A program made the translations under genes and the position numbers. The notes beneath the pieces are model-generated. The model did not search any database, was not told the origin of the DNA, and saw nothing but the letters and a program-made list of their open reading frames with translations. Positions 22,517 through 31,496 of a stretch of 64,000 nt of DNA are shown piece by piece; within the stretch, counting starts at the first letter, position 1; every line of letters begins with the position of its first letter. Source of the stretch: Prochlorococcus sp. AG-418-K17 (lineage in GTDB: Bacteria; Cyanobacteriota; Cyanobacteriia; PCC-6307; Cyanobiaceae); assembly GCA_003214055.1 (NCBI GenBank), contig QCMD01000004.1, positions 27,986 through 91,985 on the forward strand, given 5' to 3'.

Positions 22517-22522
22517 TATAAA
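22517..22522 (+). promoter_or_regulatory. -10 element of yfr1
   Basis: TATAAA ends 5 bp before the run of G residues at 22528 that should be the 5' end of Yfr1. Prochlorococcus promoters often show only a -10 box, and no clear -35 is visible. Confidence 0.6.
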
Positions 22523-22527
22523 ATAAT

Positions 22528-22583
22528 GGGGGAAACCCCATGCTCCTCACACACTAAATCGCCCGGTTTCTCGGGCTTTTTTT
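22528..22583 (+). ncRNA. yfr1: Yfr1 small regulatory RNA
   Basis: A compact ~56-nt RNA between guaB3 and trxA, the known Yfr1 location in marine picocyanobacteria. A 5' hairpin (GGGG-GAAA-CCCC, 22528-22540) is followed by a single-stranded stretch with the invariant 12-mer CTCCTCACACAC (22543-22554). A 3' hairpin GCCCG/CGGGC with a T-run comes last. Yfr1 is an abundant trans-acting sRNA reported to repress outer-membrane porin (som) mRNAs by pairing through that motif. The same 12-mer recurs at 50461-50472. Confidence 0.95.
22561..22583 (+). terminator. Rho-independent terminator of yfr1
   Basis: The stem GCCCG (22561-22565) pairs with CGGGC (22572-22576), loop GTTTCT, followed by seven T. 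It forms the 3' hairpin of Yfr1 and may also end guaB3 transcripts. Confidence 0.9.
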
Positions 22584-22677
22584 AAATATTTTTGTTACTT
22601 ATATTTAGTATATCTGTAATGAAATCATCACTTAAAAGAATAGCCTGCTAAATTTTTTAAAAAGGAATGCTTAAATT

Positions 22678-23001
22678 ATGTCATCAGCTCCAGCCGTAAC
22701 TGATTCTTCTTTTGATAAAGAGGTACTGAAAAGTGATCTACCAGTATTGGTAGATTTTTGGGCTCCATGGTGTGGCCCATGTAGGATGGTTGCTCCAGTT
22801 GTAGAAGAAATTTCTAAAGACTTTGAAGGTAAAATTAAAGTATTTAAATTAAATACTGATGAGAACCCAAATGTTGCAAGTCAATATGGAATTAGAAGTA
22901 TTCCAACACTCATGATTTTTAAAGGGGGCCAAAAAGTAGATACTGTTGTAGGAGCGGTACCAAAAGCGACTCTTTCGAGTACATTGTCAAAGCATTTATA
23001 G
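22678..23001 (+). CDS. trxA: Thioredoxin (m/x-type)
   Basis: A 107-residue protein disulfide reductase acting in the cytosol on Calvin-cycle enzymes and other targets. The active site WCGPCRM lies in [17 protein letters not shown], the cis-Pro is in RSIPTLMIF, and GAVPKATL is near the C-terminus. The length is typical. GGA lies upstream of the ATG at suitable spacing. The next gene, hisH, starts 8 bp after the stop. Confidence 0.97.
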   Translation: MSSAPAVTDSSFDKEVLKSDLPVLVDFWAPWCGPCRMVAPVVEEISKDFEGKIKVFKLNTDENPNVASQYGIRSIPTLMIFKGGQKVDTVVGAVPKATLSSTLSKHL

Positions 23002-23008
23002 GAAGTCT

Positions 23009-23626
23009 TTGTACAAAATAGGGATTATTGATTATGGAATGGGCAATATTCATTCTGTTACTAAATCGCTTGAAAATCTCGGTGAGGAAATAACCTTAAT
23101 CAAAAATATTAAACAAACAAAGGATTGTAAAGCATTAATTCTTCCTGGGGTAGGATCATTTGATCCTGCAATGAAAAATCTTAAGAATACTGATTTAATT
23201 GCACACATAAACAATTGGATAAGTAGTGGGAAGTCATTCTTTGGAATTTGTTTGGGACTCCAACTCCTTTTTGACTCAAGTGATGAAGGAAGAATTAGAG
23301 GACTAGGTACCTTAAAAGGGCAAATAAAAAAAATACCACAAATAGATGGTCAAAGGATCCCTCATATAGGTTGGTGCAAACTTGATTCAACAAAAAAAAA
23401 TACTTTATTAGGGGACAATGATTTAAATAATTGGGTATATTTTGTTCATTCTTATCATGCGGTACCTGAGGATCCAAATATAATTGCTGCACAAGTCAAT
23501 TATGGTTCAGAAAAATTAACAGCAATAATTGAAAAAGAAAATTTATTAGCATGTCAATTTCATCCAGAAAAATCTGGAAAAACAGGAGAAAAAATTTTGA
23601 GAAGGTGGCTTAAAAAGGTTCATTAA
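23009..23626 (+). CDS. hisH: Imidazole glycerol phosphate synthase, glutamine amidotransferase subunit
   Basis: Supplies ammonia from glutamine to HisF in histidine synthesis. This class I glutamine amidotransferase has IIDYGMGNIHSV at the N-terminus, the nucleophile in FFGICLGLQLLF, YFVHSYH, and the His/Glu pair in CQFHPEKSG. The start is TTG at 23009, giving MYKIGIIDYGMGN, with AGGAAG 8 bp upstream. The 205-residue length is usual. It lies between trxA and an RsmD-type methylase on the same strand. Confidence 0.96.
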   Translation: MYKIGIIDYGMGNIHSVTKSLENLGEEITLIKNIKQTKDCKALILPGVGSFDPAMKNLKNTDLIAHINNWISSGKSFFGICLGLQLLFDSSDEGRIRGLGTLKGQIKKIPQIDGQRIPHIGWCKLDSTKKNTLLGDNDLNNWVYFVHSYHAVPEDPNIIAAQVNYGSEKLTAIIEKENLLACQFHPEKSGKTGEKILRRWLKKVH

Positions 23627-23640
23627 CTAGTTGAAATATA

Positions 23641-24231
23641 ATGAAGACAAATTTAAGATTAATTGGCGGAAAAAAGATAGTAAGTCCAATTAATGACGAT
23701 ACAAGACCAACAACTTTGAGAGTGAGGGAGGCTATATTTAACATATTGCGAAATAGAGTAGAAAATAGTAATTGGTTAGATTTGTTTAGTGGAACAGGAT
23801 CTATCTCCTGTGAGGCATATAATCATGGCGCCAAAAAAATTGTTTCAATCGAAAAAAATAAAAAAAATTTATTGATATGCAGAAAAAATTTATTTTCGCT
23901 TGAAGATATACAAAATAGAAGAGGTGATATTGCAGTTATTTGCAAAGACGTTTTAACTTGGACAAAACCAAAATTTGAAAGAAACACCTTGTATAAATGT
24001 GATAGTTTTAATGACCTTAAGTTTGATTTCGTATATCTAGATCCACCATATGGAGTTGATTATCATCAATTACTTTTAGAACAAATCTTTAATTGTGACT
24101 TTATAAAAAAAAATTCAATAGTAATTTGTGAACATTCGCCTAAATTAGAAATTATTAAAAATATTTTATGGAAAACTATCGATGTTAGAGATTATGGAAA
24201 ATCAAGGTTGACCTTTTTAATCCATGTCTAA
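23641..24231 (+). CDS. rsmD: 16S rRNA (guanine966-N2)-methyltransferase RsmD-like
   Basis: A 196-residue SAM-dependent methylase modifying 16S rRNA. The N-terminal [15 protein letters not shown] precedes the SAM-binding [20 protein letters not shown]; the catalytic motif DPPYG is in [13 protein letters not shown]. It follows hisH by 14 bp. Its last 15 bp overlap the 3' end of petG on the opposite strand, an uncommon convergent overlap of two conserved genes. Confidence 0.9.
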   Translation: MKTNLRLIGGKKIVSPINDDTRPTTLRVREAIFNILRNRVENSNWLDLFSGTGSISCEAYNHGAKKIVSIEKNKKNLLICRKNLFSLEDIQNRRGDIAVICKDVLTWTKPKFERNTLYKCDSFNDLKFDFVYLDPPYGVDYHQLLLEQIFNCDFIKKNSIVICEHSPKLEIIKNILWKTIDVRDYGKSRLTFLIHV

Positions 24232-24336
24232 CATTCCTGATCCCCTTCTATATTGATTCCATGCACTTACAAATAATCCAAGTAAGGTAATTGGAACTAA
24301 ACCTAAAACTATCCCACATAAAAGAGGTTCAATCAT
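24217..24336 (-). CDS. petG: Cytochrome b6-f complex subunit 5 (PetG)
   Basis: A 39-residue single-helix subunit of the thylakoid cytochrome b6f complex, required for its stability. The reverse strand reads [20 protein letters not shown], followed by [14 protein letters not shown] and an acidic end, which is the standard PetG sequence. It is too short for usual ORF cut-offs. Its stop lies inside rsmD (15-bp tail overlap). It is divergent from the cytM-like gene, which acts in the same electron-transport system. Confidence 0.96.
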   Translation of the reverse strand: MIEPLLCGIVLGLVPITLLGLFVSAWNQYRRGSGMLDMD

Positions 24337-24391
24337 TTTCTGGCAATTTTTTTATTTCTTATACACAATTGTTACACAGGGAGAATTTTTT

Positions 24392-24778
24392 GTGTCAACA
24401 TCTTCATCATCTGCAGCAGAAAAGAATCTGAAAATAGCTTTATTGAAAAAAATTTTAATTTTTTTCGGATTTATTCTTATTTTTATAATGTTTTTTAAAA
24501 TTAATAATTATGAGAAAAGTTCTTATATTATTAAGACCCTTGAATTAAACGGATCGGTTGAACAAGGGTATTCTCTCTTTAAAACAAATTGTGTTGGATG
24601 CCATGGTATTACAGCTAGGGGATTAGTTGGACCAGATTTACATTCAATTACGCAACGTTTGAATGATAAACAGATAATTAAACAAGTTACTCAGGGTCTA
24701 ACTCCACCTATGCCAAGTTTTGAAATTGATCCTGTAAATATGTCTGATTTATTAAGATATTTGCATAGTCTTGAATGA
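24392..24778 (+). CDS. cytM: Membrane-anchored c-type cytochrome, cytochrome cM-like
   Basis: 128 residues: an N-terminal basic stretch, one membrane helix at ~24-42 (ILIFFGFILIFIMFF), then a class I cytochrome c domain. The haem site is CVGCH (in FKTNCVGCHGITARGLVGPD), and the likely axial Met is in PPMPSFE. Cytochrome cM of cyanobacteria has this anchored layout; its function is still debated (respiration or stress). The start is GTG at 24392 with GGGAG upstream. The stop overlaps the next gene's start by 4 bp (ATGA). Confidence 0.85.
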   Translation: MSTSSSSAAEKNLKIALLKKILIFFGFILIFIMFFKINNYEKSSYIIKTLELNGSVEQGYSLFKTNCVGCHGITARGLVGPDLHSITQRLNDKQIIKQVTQGLTPPMPSFEIDPVNMSDLLRYLHSLE

Positions 24779-25527
24779 TTTTGGAGAAAAACTTTTCTAA
24801 TTTAAAGATTATATTAGTTGAACCAAATGGTCCTTTAAACGTTGGTAGTGTTGCAAGATTATGCTCCAACTTTGAAGTTGAAGAATTAAGAATTGTTTCT
24901 CCAAAATGTGATATAAACTCTTTAGAAACAAAAAAGATGGCCCTAAAAAAAGGTCAAAAATTTATTGATCACTGCAAAATTTATCAAAACCTTGAAAATG
25001 CAATTTTTGATTGTGATTTAGTTATTGCATCTTGTGGAAGGATTGATGTAAGTAAAGATTCATTTTTTGAATCTTCTGAAGATATATTTAGTTGGATCTT
25101 AACTTTTAAAAAGATAAAAAATTTAGCAATTATATTTGGCAGAGAAGATAGAGGTTTAACTAATAATGAATTACTTCTGGCAAATAAGACTTTTAATATT
25201 CCTACTTCTAAGAATAATCCTTCTTTGAATCTTTCTCACGCAGTTTCAATAGTTTTGTATGAATTAAATAAGCCTTCTAGAAGAAATTCTACTGTGGAAT
25301 TAGAAGTTTTTGATCTTGCCTCATCTAAACAAATACATGATTCATTTGTGGAAATAGAGGAAATGCTTATGAAAGTTGGATATCTTTTAAAGCATACCTC
25401 TAGGGCTAAAATAAGTAAATTTAAAAATTATATTTTAAGGGCAAATACTTCAATGCAAGAAATAAACGTTTTAAGAGGAATTGTTAATCAAATTAACTGG
25501 TTTTTGAATAATTCTAAAAGAAATTAA
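24775..25527 (+). CDS. SpoU/TrmH-family RNA 2'-O-methyltransferase (TrmJ-like)
   Basis: 250 residues of the SPOUT superfamily with the trefoil-knot methylase motifs. VEPNGPLNVGSVARLCSNF is at the N-terminus, LAIIFGREDRGLTNNELLLA in the middle, and PSLNLSHAVSIVLYEL at the knot. The C-terminal helical extension is typical of TrmJ, which modifies position 32 of tRNAs; the exact target is an inference. It overlaps the cytM-like gene by 4 bp, implying translational coupling. Confidence 0.88.
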   Translation: MILEKNFSNLKIILVEPNGPLNVGSVARLCSNFEVEELRIVSPKCDINSLETKKMALKKGQKFIDHCKIYQNLENAIFDCDLVIASCGRIDVSKDSFFESSEDIFSWILTFKKIKNLAIIFGREDRGLTNNELLLANKTFNIPTSKNNPSLNLSHAVSIVLYELNKPSRRNSTVELEVFDLASSKQIHDSFVEIEEMLMKVGYLLKHTSRAKISKFKNYILRANTSMQEINVLRGIVNQINWFLNNSKRN

Positions 25528-25648
25528 ATACTTATATCTTTTATTATATGTAATTTCCCTGAATTTTAATTTAATAAGGATATTTACTAAAAACATTTTC
25601 TGAAGTAACATCTATTGATTAATTTGCTCATTAAAAAAAACTAAAACT

Positions 25649-26734
25649 GTGACTACAAAGAAAAGAAGAGTTTTTCCATTTACAGCTGTAATTGGTCAGG
25701 AAGAAATGAAATTAGCTCTCTTGTTAAATGTTATTGATCCAAGAATTGGAGGTGTAATGATAATGGGTGATAGAGGGACTGGTAAGTCCACTACAATTAG
25801 GGCTTTAGCTGATTTGTTGCCAGCAATAGACGTTGTTAAAGACGATCCATATAATAGTTCTCTGGTTGATCCTGATTTGCAGAGTAAAGAAGTTTTGGAA
25901 AAAATTGTTCAAGGGGAAAATCTAGAAAGTATTAAAAAACAAGTGCCTATGGTTGATTTACCTTTAGGCGCTACTGAAGACAGACTGTGTGGAACAATTG
26001 ATATAGAGAAGGCTTTGAGTGAAGGTATTAAGGCATTCGAACCTGGGTTGTTGGCAAAAGCTAATAGGGGTTTACTGTACGTTGACGAAGTGAATTTGCT
26101 TGATGATCATTTAGTTGATGTCCTTTTAGATTCAGCTGCCTCCGGATGGAACACAGTTGAAAGGGAGGGAGTTTCAGTTCGACATCCTGCCAGGTTTGTT
26201 CTTATTGGATCAGGAAATCCAGAAGAAGGAGAACTAAGGCCTCAGCTATTAGACAGGTTTGGAATGAGTGTGGAGGTCAAAACAGTAAGAGATGCTGAAT
26301 TAAGAGTTCAGGTAGTAGATCAAAGGACTTCTTTTGACGATAATCCTGATGAGTTTTCATTGAATGTTGAGAAACAGCAGGATGAACTTCAACAAAAGGT
26401 TATTAAAGCTCAAGAAATTCTAAATCTTGTTCAAATGGACGATGACCTTAGATTAAATATTTCTGCAATCTGCGGAGAACTTGATGTTGATGGTTTACGT
26501 GGAGATATTGTTACAAATAGATCTGCAAGGGCAATTGCAGCCTTCGAAGGCAGGACTGAAGTAGAAGAAGATGATATAGCAAGGGTTATTTCTTGTTCTT
26601 TAAGACATAGACTAAGAAAAGATCCATTAGAACAAGTCGATTCAGGTGAAAGGGTTATTCAAGCATTTTGTAAAGTTTTTGATTTAGATGAAAAAGATAA
26701 TCTTTCTAAATTTCAATTGTCTGCAGAAGCTTAA
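25649..26734 (+). CDS. chlI: Magnesium chelatase ATPase subunit I
   Basis: The AAA+ subunit that, with ChlD and ChlH, inserts Mg2+ into protoporphyrin IX, the first chlorophyll-specific step. It begins with [16 protein letters not shown], Walker [10 protein letters not shown], then [20 protein letters not shown], Walker [11 protein letters not shown], sensor region [21 protein letters not shown] and the C-terminal [12 protein letters not shown]. The 361-residue length is normal. The start is GTG at 25649. ruvC follows after 5 bp. Confidence 0.98.
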   Translation: MTTKKRRVFPFTAVIGQEEMKLALLLNVIDPRIGGVMIMGDRGTGKSTTIRALADLLPAIDVVKDDPYNSSLVDPDLQSKEVLEKIVQGENLESIKKQVPMVDLPLGATEDRLCGTIDIEKALSEGIKAFEPGLLAKANRGLLYVDEVNLLDDHLVDVLLDSAASGWNTVEREGVSVRHPARFVLIGSGNPEEGELRPQLLDRFGMSVEVKTVRDAELRVQVVDQRTSFDDNPDEFSLNVEKQQDELQQKVIKAQEILNLVQMDDDLRLNISAICGELDVDGLRGDIVTNRSARAIAAFEGRTEVEEDDIARVISCSLRHRLRKDPLEQVDSGERVIQAFCKVFDLDEKDNLSKFQLSAEA

Positions 26735-26739
26735 TTACA

Positions 26740-27213
26740 GTGAGGATAATTGGGATAGACCCTGGATTAGCAAGAGTTGGATATGGAATTATTGAGGTGC
26801 AAAATGAAAAAACTGTATTGTTAGATTGCGGTGTAATTGAGACTAGTAAAGAAAAACAAGAGGAATATAGACTTTATGAAATATTCAAGGATCTTAATGA
26901 ATTGATAAATCATTGGAATCCAAATTTAGCGGCGGTAGAAAAATATTTTTTTTATAGATCTAGTACAACTATCAGTGTAGTTCAGGCTCGAGGTGTGATT
27001 ATGATGGTATTGGCCTCTAAAAAAATCAAAGTTAGTGAATATTCTCCTGCTCAGATAAAATTAACTATTGCAGGATCAGGTAAAGCATCCAAGAAAGAGG
27101 TTCTTGAGGCGGTTATGTATAACTTAAAACTTACAAAAGCTCCAAAACCTGATGATTCTGCAGATGCATTAGCAATAGCACTTACAAAATTAAATGAAAA
27201 AGGCTTTAATTAA
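26740..27213 (+). CDS. ruvC: Holliday junction endodeoxyribonuclease RuvC
   Basis: Resolves four-way junctions in recombination together with RuvAB. Acidic catalytic residues are visible: Asp7 in [15 protein letters not shown], Glu in [12 protein letters not shown], and the C-terminal [11 protein letters not shown] pair. The 157-residue length is normal. The start is GTG at 26740, 5 bp after the chlI stop, so it is probably co-transcribed with chlI and the folate gene that follows. Confidence 0.96.
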   Translation: MRIIGIDPGLARVGYGIIEVQNEKTVLLDCGVIETSKEKQEEYRLYEIFKDLNELINHWNPNLAAVEKYFFYRSSTTISVVQARGVIMMVLASKKIKVSEYSPAQIKLTIAGSGKASKKEVLEAVMYNLKLTKAPKPDDSADALAIALTKLNEKGFN

Positions 27214-27222
27214 ATACCCAGA

Positions 27223-27780
27223 ATGATTATCTTTAAACAAAAAAAATTGGAGAGGGATTTTTTTAGAAAAATTAGAGACGAGAACTCAATTAAGCAAAGG
27301 GAAAATGTAGAAAAAAATGTAAAGCTATATATTGATTTATTTGTTAAGGAATACAAAAATATTGGATACATAGCAATATATTGGCCTCTGAAAAATGAAG
27401 TCGACATTAGGAGTCTTAAGGAAAAGTTTTCCCTTGCTTTGCCCCGATGTAAAGAAAAAAAAGAATTGTTATTTTATCCATGGGATGAGAAACCTCTTTC
27501 GAAGGATTCTGAGGGTATTCTTAGTCCAGATAATTCTCTTTCATTAAACCATAAGCAGATAAGTATGATATTTGTTCCATGTCTGTCTGTTGATAAAAAT
27601 TTAATAAGATTAGGTTATGGAGGAGGCTATTTTGATAAATTAAGAGTAGATAAAAATTGGAGGAATGTTCCATGCATTGGAGTATTACCTTCCAACTGTG
27701 TAAGCACGATTCCATTAACTAGAGCTGATTGGGATATTCCCTTATCAGGTTTTATCACGGATAAAGATATATTTGTATAA
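27223..27780 (+). CDS. 5-Formyltetrahydrofolate cyclo-ligase
   Basis: A 185-residue ATP-dependent enzyme converting 5-formyl-THF to methenyl-THF. The N-terminal basic region contains RDENSIKQRENV, YIAIYWPLKNEVDI is the usual second block, and the signature IRLGYGGGYFDKLRV is clear. The start is 9 bp after ruvC. The functional link to folD elsewhere in the window is pathway-level only. Confidence 0.92.
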   Translation: MIIFKQKKLERDFFRKIRDENSIKQRENVEKNVKLYIDLFVKEYKNIGYIAIYWPLKNEVDIRSLKEKFSLALPRCKEKKELLFYPWDEKPLSKDSEGILSPDNSLSLNHKQISMIFVPCLSVDKNLIRLGYGGGYFDKLRVDKNWRNVPCIGVLPSNCVSTIPLTRADWDIPLSGFITDKDIFV

Positions 27781-27818
27781 TAAAAAATTACAAATGATTT
27801 ATTAATAGTTTAAAAAAA

Positions 27819-28244
27819 ATGGATAATTTAGAAAAATACAACAACTTGTCAAAGTTAGTTGAAAAGTTGAAGAGATCAGAAGATCCAAAAAGAAAATATG
27901 AGTACATTTTGTGGCTTGGTAAAAAATTGGAAGAACCAGAAGGTAAAATCCTTATTGAAGAAAATAAAGTTAAGGGATGCGTTTCAGAAGTTTATGTTAA
28001 GGCAAATATCAAAGACGGTAAATTATTTTGGGAAGGATATTCTGATGCATTAATAACAAGAGGTTTATTGGCATTTCTAATTATGGGATTACATGAATTA
28101 ACGCCAAATGAAGTTGTTAAAATTAATAAGAAATTTATAGAAGACACTGGTTTGAAAACAAGCTTAACTCCCTCTCGTTCCAATGGATTTTTAAACATCC
28201 TTTTGAAAATGCAGTCTCAGGCAAATGAATTTTTGCAGGTCTAG
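27819..28244 (+). CDS. sufE: SufE family cysteine-desulfurase activator
   Basis: SufE accepts sulfur from SufS and passes it to the SufBCD Fe-S assembly scaffold. The 141-residue protein has KYEYILWLGKKLEE, the sulfur-accepting Cys in NKVKGCVSEVYVKA, and the C-terminal LTPSRSNGFLNILLKM typical of the family. Photosynthetic cells need it for PSI and b6f clusters. It lies in a same-strand run between the 5-FCL gene and hom. Confidence 0.94.
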   Translation: MDNLEKYNNLSKLVEKLKRSEDPKRKYEYILWLGKKLEEPEGKILIEENKVKGCVSEVYVKANIKDGKLFWEGYSDALITRGLLAFLIMGLHELTPNEVVKINKKFIEDTGLKTSLTPSRSNGFLNILLKMQSQANEFLQV

Positions 28245-28283
28245 TAATATAAAATTAAATTCATAATAAATAAGAAAGAAGAA

Positions 28284-29585
28284 ATGAGAAAATGCAAGAT
28301 TGGTATCGTAGGCTTTGGGACTGTAGGTTCAGGGATTTATAAAATATTACGATCAGAAGTTGATTCACATCCAATTTTAGAAGAAATAGAAATTGTAAAA
28401 ATTGCAGTTAAAGACCTTGATAAAAAAAGGGATATTGAGCTAGATAATAATTTATTAACTGATGATCCAATTAAATTAATTAATGACCCCTCTATAGATG
28501 TAATTGTAGAGGTAATGGGTGGTGTTGATTTAGCTAAAGATATTATTCTGAAATCATTAAAAGCAGGTAAATCTGTTGTCACAGCAAATAAAGCAGTCAT
28601 TGCAAGATATGGACATGAAATATATAAGACTGCTACTAAAAGAGGAGTTTATATCTTGTCAGAAGCGGCAGTTTGCGGCGGGATTCCTGTAATTGAACCT
28701 TTAAAAAGATCATTAAAAAGTAACAGCATTAAAAAAATGGTTGGGATAATTAATGGCACAACAAATTTTATTCTTTCAAAAATGACAAATGAAAAAGCTG
28801 ATTATAAAGAGACCTTGAAATTGGCACAAAGCCTTGGTTATGCAGAATTCGATCCAACGGCAGATGTTGAAGGGCATGATGCTGCTGATAAGATTTCAAT
28901 TCTTAGTGAACTTGCATTTGGAGGGAAAATCAAAAGAGAGGATATACATTCTGAGGGCATTAGTAAAATTAATCTCAAGGATATCGAATATGCTAATAAA
29001 TTAGGATTTGAAATAAAACTTTTAGCGCTATCCGAAAGGGGACAAATTAATAGTAATGATTCACTTGCTTTGAATATTTGGGTAGGCCCTTCCTTGATTC
29101 CAAAATCTCATCCATTGGCAACAGTTAAAGGAGTTAATAATGCTTTATTGATAGAGGCTGATCCACTTGGAGAGATCATGTTGTATGGTCCAGGTGCAGG
29201 GAGTGGCCCAACTGCTGCATCAGTAGTTTCAGATATATTAAATCTGCATGCCGCTTCAGTAAAAAATAATAATTCAATCGATCCATTATTATCTTTTGAT
29301 TTCTGGAGAAACTGTCATATCATAGAATCTTCACAAATAAATAAAAAGAATTACCTTAGAATCATTTGTCTTGATAGTCCAGGTGTAATAGGAAAGATTG
29401 GGGATATTTTTGGAAAGAATAATGTATCCATCGAATCAATAGTGCAACTAGATGCAAGTGAGGACAAAGCTGAAATTGTTGTTATTACACATGAGGTGAA
29501 TAATGGAGATTTTGAGAAATCGAAAGATGAAATAAATTCTCTAAATGAAGTTAAAATTATTGCAAGTCAATTAAGTTGTATTTAA
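28284..29585 (+). CDS. hom: Homoserine dehydrogenase
   Basis: Reduces aspartate semialdehyde to homoserine for Thr, Met and Ile synthesis. The Rossmann motif GIVGFGTVGSGIYKIL opens the protein; SVVTANKAVIARYG and the catalytic-domain GIINGTTNFILSKM and YAEFDPTADVEGHDAADK follow. A C-terminal ACT domain (~352-430, IICLDSPGVIGKIGDIFG) implies feedback regulation by threonine. The 433-residue length is normal. AAGAAGAA lies upstream of the ATG. Confidence 0.97.
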   Translation: MRKCKIGIVGFGTVGSGIYKILRSEVDSHPILEEIEIVKIAVKDLDKKRDIELDNNLLTDDPIKLINDPSIDVIVEVMGGVDLAKDIILKSLKAGKSVVTANKAVIARYGHEIYKTATKRGVYILSEAAVCGGIPVIEPLKRSLKSNSIKKMVGIINGTTNFILSKMTNEKADYKETLKLAQSLGYAEFDPTADVEGHDAADKISILSELAFGGKIKREDIHSEGISKINLKDIEYANKLGFEIKLLALSERGQINSNDSLALNIWVGPSLIPKSHPLATVKGVNNALLIEADPLGEIMLYGPGAGSGPTAASVVSDILNLHAASVKNNNSIDPLLSFDFWRNCHIIESSQINKKNYLRIICLDSPGVIGKIGDIFGKNNVSIESIVQLDASEDKAEIVVITHEVNNGDFEKSKDEINSLNEVKIIASQLSCI

Positions 29586-29655
29586 AAAAATAGTTTGCAA
29601 ATTTCTTTATAGCTTGTTAAACCGAAGAAAGTAAGAGTTTGGTTTTAGCAACTTA

Positions 29656-29907
29656 ATGATTAATTCAAAACTACTAGATAATAAAAATGAAAAAAATAAT
29701 TTAATTTGTTCTGAAAACCTTTACAAAGGTGCTTGTGTAAAAATTAAAAATAGCAATAAGACTTTTCAAGTAATTGGTATAAACATAGATAAAAAAGTTT
29801 GTTGGGTGAGAGAGTGGCCTTTCGCCTGTAATTCTAAAAAAACATTTGCTTTAGAAATAAGTCAAATAACCTTACAAATTTTTTGCTCAAATAATTCTTC
29901 AAAGTAA
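29656..29907 (+). CDS. Small conserved hypothetical protein
   Basis: 83 residues. The centre reads YKGACVKIKNSNKTFQVIGI followed by KKVCWVREWPFACNSKKTFAL, a beta-rich pattern like a small SH3-type barrel. No signal peptide or membrane segment. It sits 17 bp before the peptide ABC-type substrate-binding gene and may share its transcript. I do not recognise a named family. Confidence 0.7.
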   Translation: MINSKLLDNKNEKNNLICSENLYKGACVKIKNSNKTFQVIGINIDKKVCWVREWPFACNSKKTFALEISQITLQIFCSNNSSK

Positions 29908-29924
29908 TTAAGTACTTAACAAAT

Positions 29925-31496
29925 ATGAAAAAAAAAGTTGTTTTATCAATATTTTTTATTTTAATTTCTTTATTACAGACTTCTTGCGGCTCAAAAAGAA
30001 TATCTAAGAAAATCATAGTAGCAAGTTCTGGGAAAATTGAATCTTTGGATCCAGCTAGAGCTAATACTCTTAAAGCAATTCAATTAATCAGTTCTCTGGG
30101 AGACACATTATATGAATTAAATTCTAACGGCGAATTAATACCTGAATTGGCTTCTGGGATGCCAATTATTTCAAAGGATAGACTTCAAATAAATATCAAT
30201 TTAAGAAAAAATGTTTTTTTTCACGATGGAACTTTATTTAACTCAAATGCAATAAAGTTTACTTTTGATAGATTCAAAAGAATTGGAACGATGAATTATA
30301 TCCTGGGAAATAAGATTAAATCAATAGAAACACCAAGTGAATATTCAGTCATAATAAATTTGAATAAACCATCAAGTTCTTTAAATGGTTTACTTACATC
30401 AATAAATTTAACTCCAATATCTCCTACATTTTACAAAGAATATACTGATAAGTTTCTTAATGATAAATTCGTTGGTACTGGAAAGTATGTCCTGACTAGT
30501 TTTTCTAATGAAGTTCAATCAATTGATCCAAATTTGAATTATTGGGGTGAAAAGCCATTAAATAAGGGCATTAAATTTGTGGGATACTCAAATTCATCTT
30601 CTCTTTTTGGGGCTTTAAAAAGTAAACAAATTGACGTGCTTTTATCAAATTCAATTGATGATAGTCAGAGAAATAGTCTTAATAATTTAAGTAAAAATAA
30701 ACAGTTTAAAGAAGGTAATAGCCCTTTCACTGAATTAAGTTTTATAAGCCTCAAAACCAGTTCTTATCCCTTAAATAATCTTAATTTAAGACTTGCTTTG
30801 GCAAAAAGTCTTAATAGGAAACTAATTAGTGAGAAAGTAAGTTATGGATTAAGGGAGCCATCTAGATCAATTATTCCTCCGATATTAAAAAAAGATAATC
30901 AAGAACTTTGGCCTAAATATGATTATTTAGAAGCGAGAAGGTTATTGCAAAAAGAAAATTATTGTAATGGAAATATTCTGAAAATACCTCTTACTTATAG
31001 ATCGAATGTGCCAGCTGACAAGCTTATTGCCCTTACATGGCAGGAAGAAATTAAAAGTTCTTTGAAAGATTGTATTGATATTGAACTCAATGGGGTTGAA
31101 TCTACAACAATTTATAAAAATCTAAGTTTAGGAATTTATACAGCAGTTCTTCTCGATTGGACTGGGGCTTATTCAGATCCAGAGGCCTATCTCACCCCTC
31201 TTTTAAGTTGTAATGAAATAGTTGATGGCATATGTAAAAAAGGAGAATCAGTTTACAGCGGTAGTTTTTGGGGATCTAATAAAGTGGAAAGTTTATTTCT
31301 TGAGAGTGAAAAAATAAGTGGAATAAAAAGATTAGAAAAACTTGTTGAAATTGAAAAAATAGCAGCAAGTTCAATACCTTATATTCCTATTTGGATATCT
31401 TCTCAAAAAGCATGGTCTCAAAATAAGATATCAAAACCTATTTTTAATGGTGCAGGAATAATTTCATTGAGTGATCTTGAGTTAATTGATGAGTAG
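29925..31496 (+). CDS. ABC transporter substrate-binding lipoprotein, peptide/nickel (SBP family 5)
   Basis: 523 residues. The N-terminus has a lipoprotein signal (hydrophobic core FFILISLLQTSCGSK, lipobox Cys ~21), so it should be anchored at the outer face of the inner membrane. The mature part is an SBP_bac_5 domain: SLDPARANTLKAIQLIS, DRLQININLRKNVFFHDGT, FVGTGKYVLTSF and YPLNNLNLRLALAKSLNRK. Substrates of this family include oligopeptides, nickel and glutathione; the real one is unknown. It overlaps the start of the permease gene. Confidence 0.9.
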   Translation: MKKKVVLSIFFILISLLQTSCGSKRISKKIIVASSGKIESLDPARANTLKAIQLISSLGDTLYELNSNGELIPELASGMPIISKDRLQININLRKNVFFHDGTLFNSNAIKFTFDRFKRIGTMNYILGNKIKSIETPSEYSVIINLNKPSSSLNGLLTSINLTPISPTFYKEYTDKFLNDKFVGTGKYVLTSFSNEVQSIDPNLNYWGEKPLNKGIKFVGYSNSSSLFGALKSKQIDVLLSNSIDDSQRNSLNNLSKNKQFKEGNSPFTELSFISLKTSSYPLNNLNLRLALAKSLNRKLISEKVSYGLREPSRSIIPPILKKDNQELWPKYDYLEARRLLQKENYCNGNILKIPLTYRSNVPADKLIALTWQEEIKSSLKDCIDIELNGVESTTIYKNLSLGIYTAVLLDWTGAYSDPEAYLTPLLSCNEIVDGICKKGESVYSGSFWGSNKVESLFLESEKISGIKRLEKLVEIEKIAASSIPYIPIWISSQKAWSQNKISKPIFNGAGIISLSDLELIDE

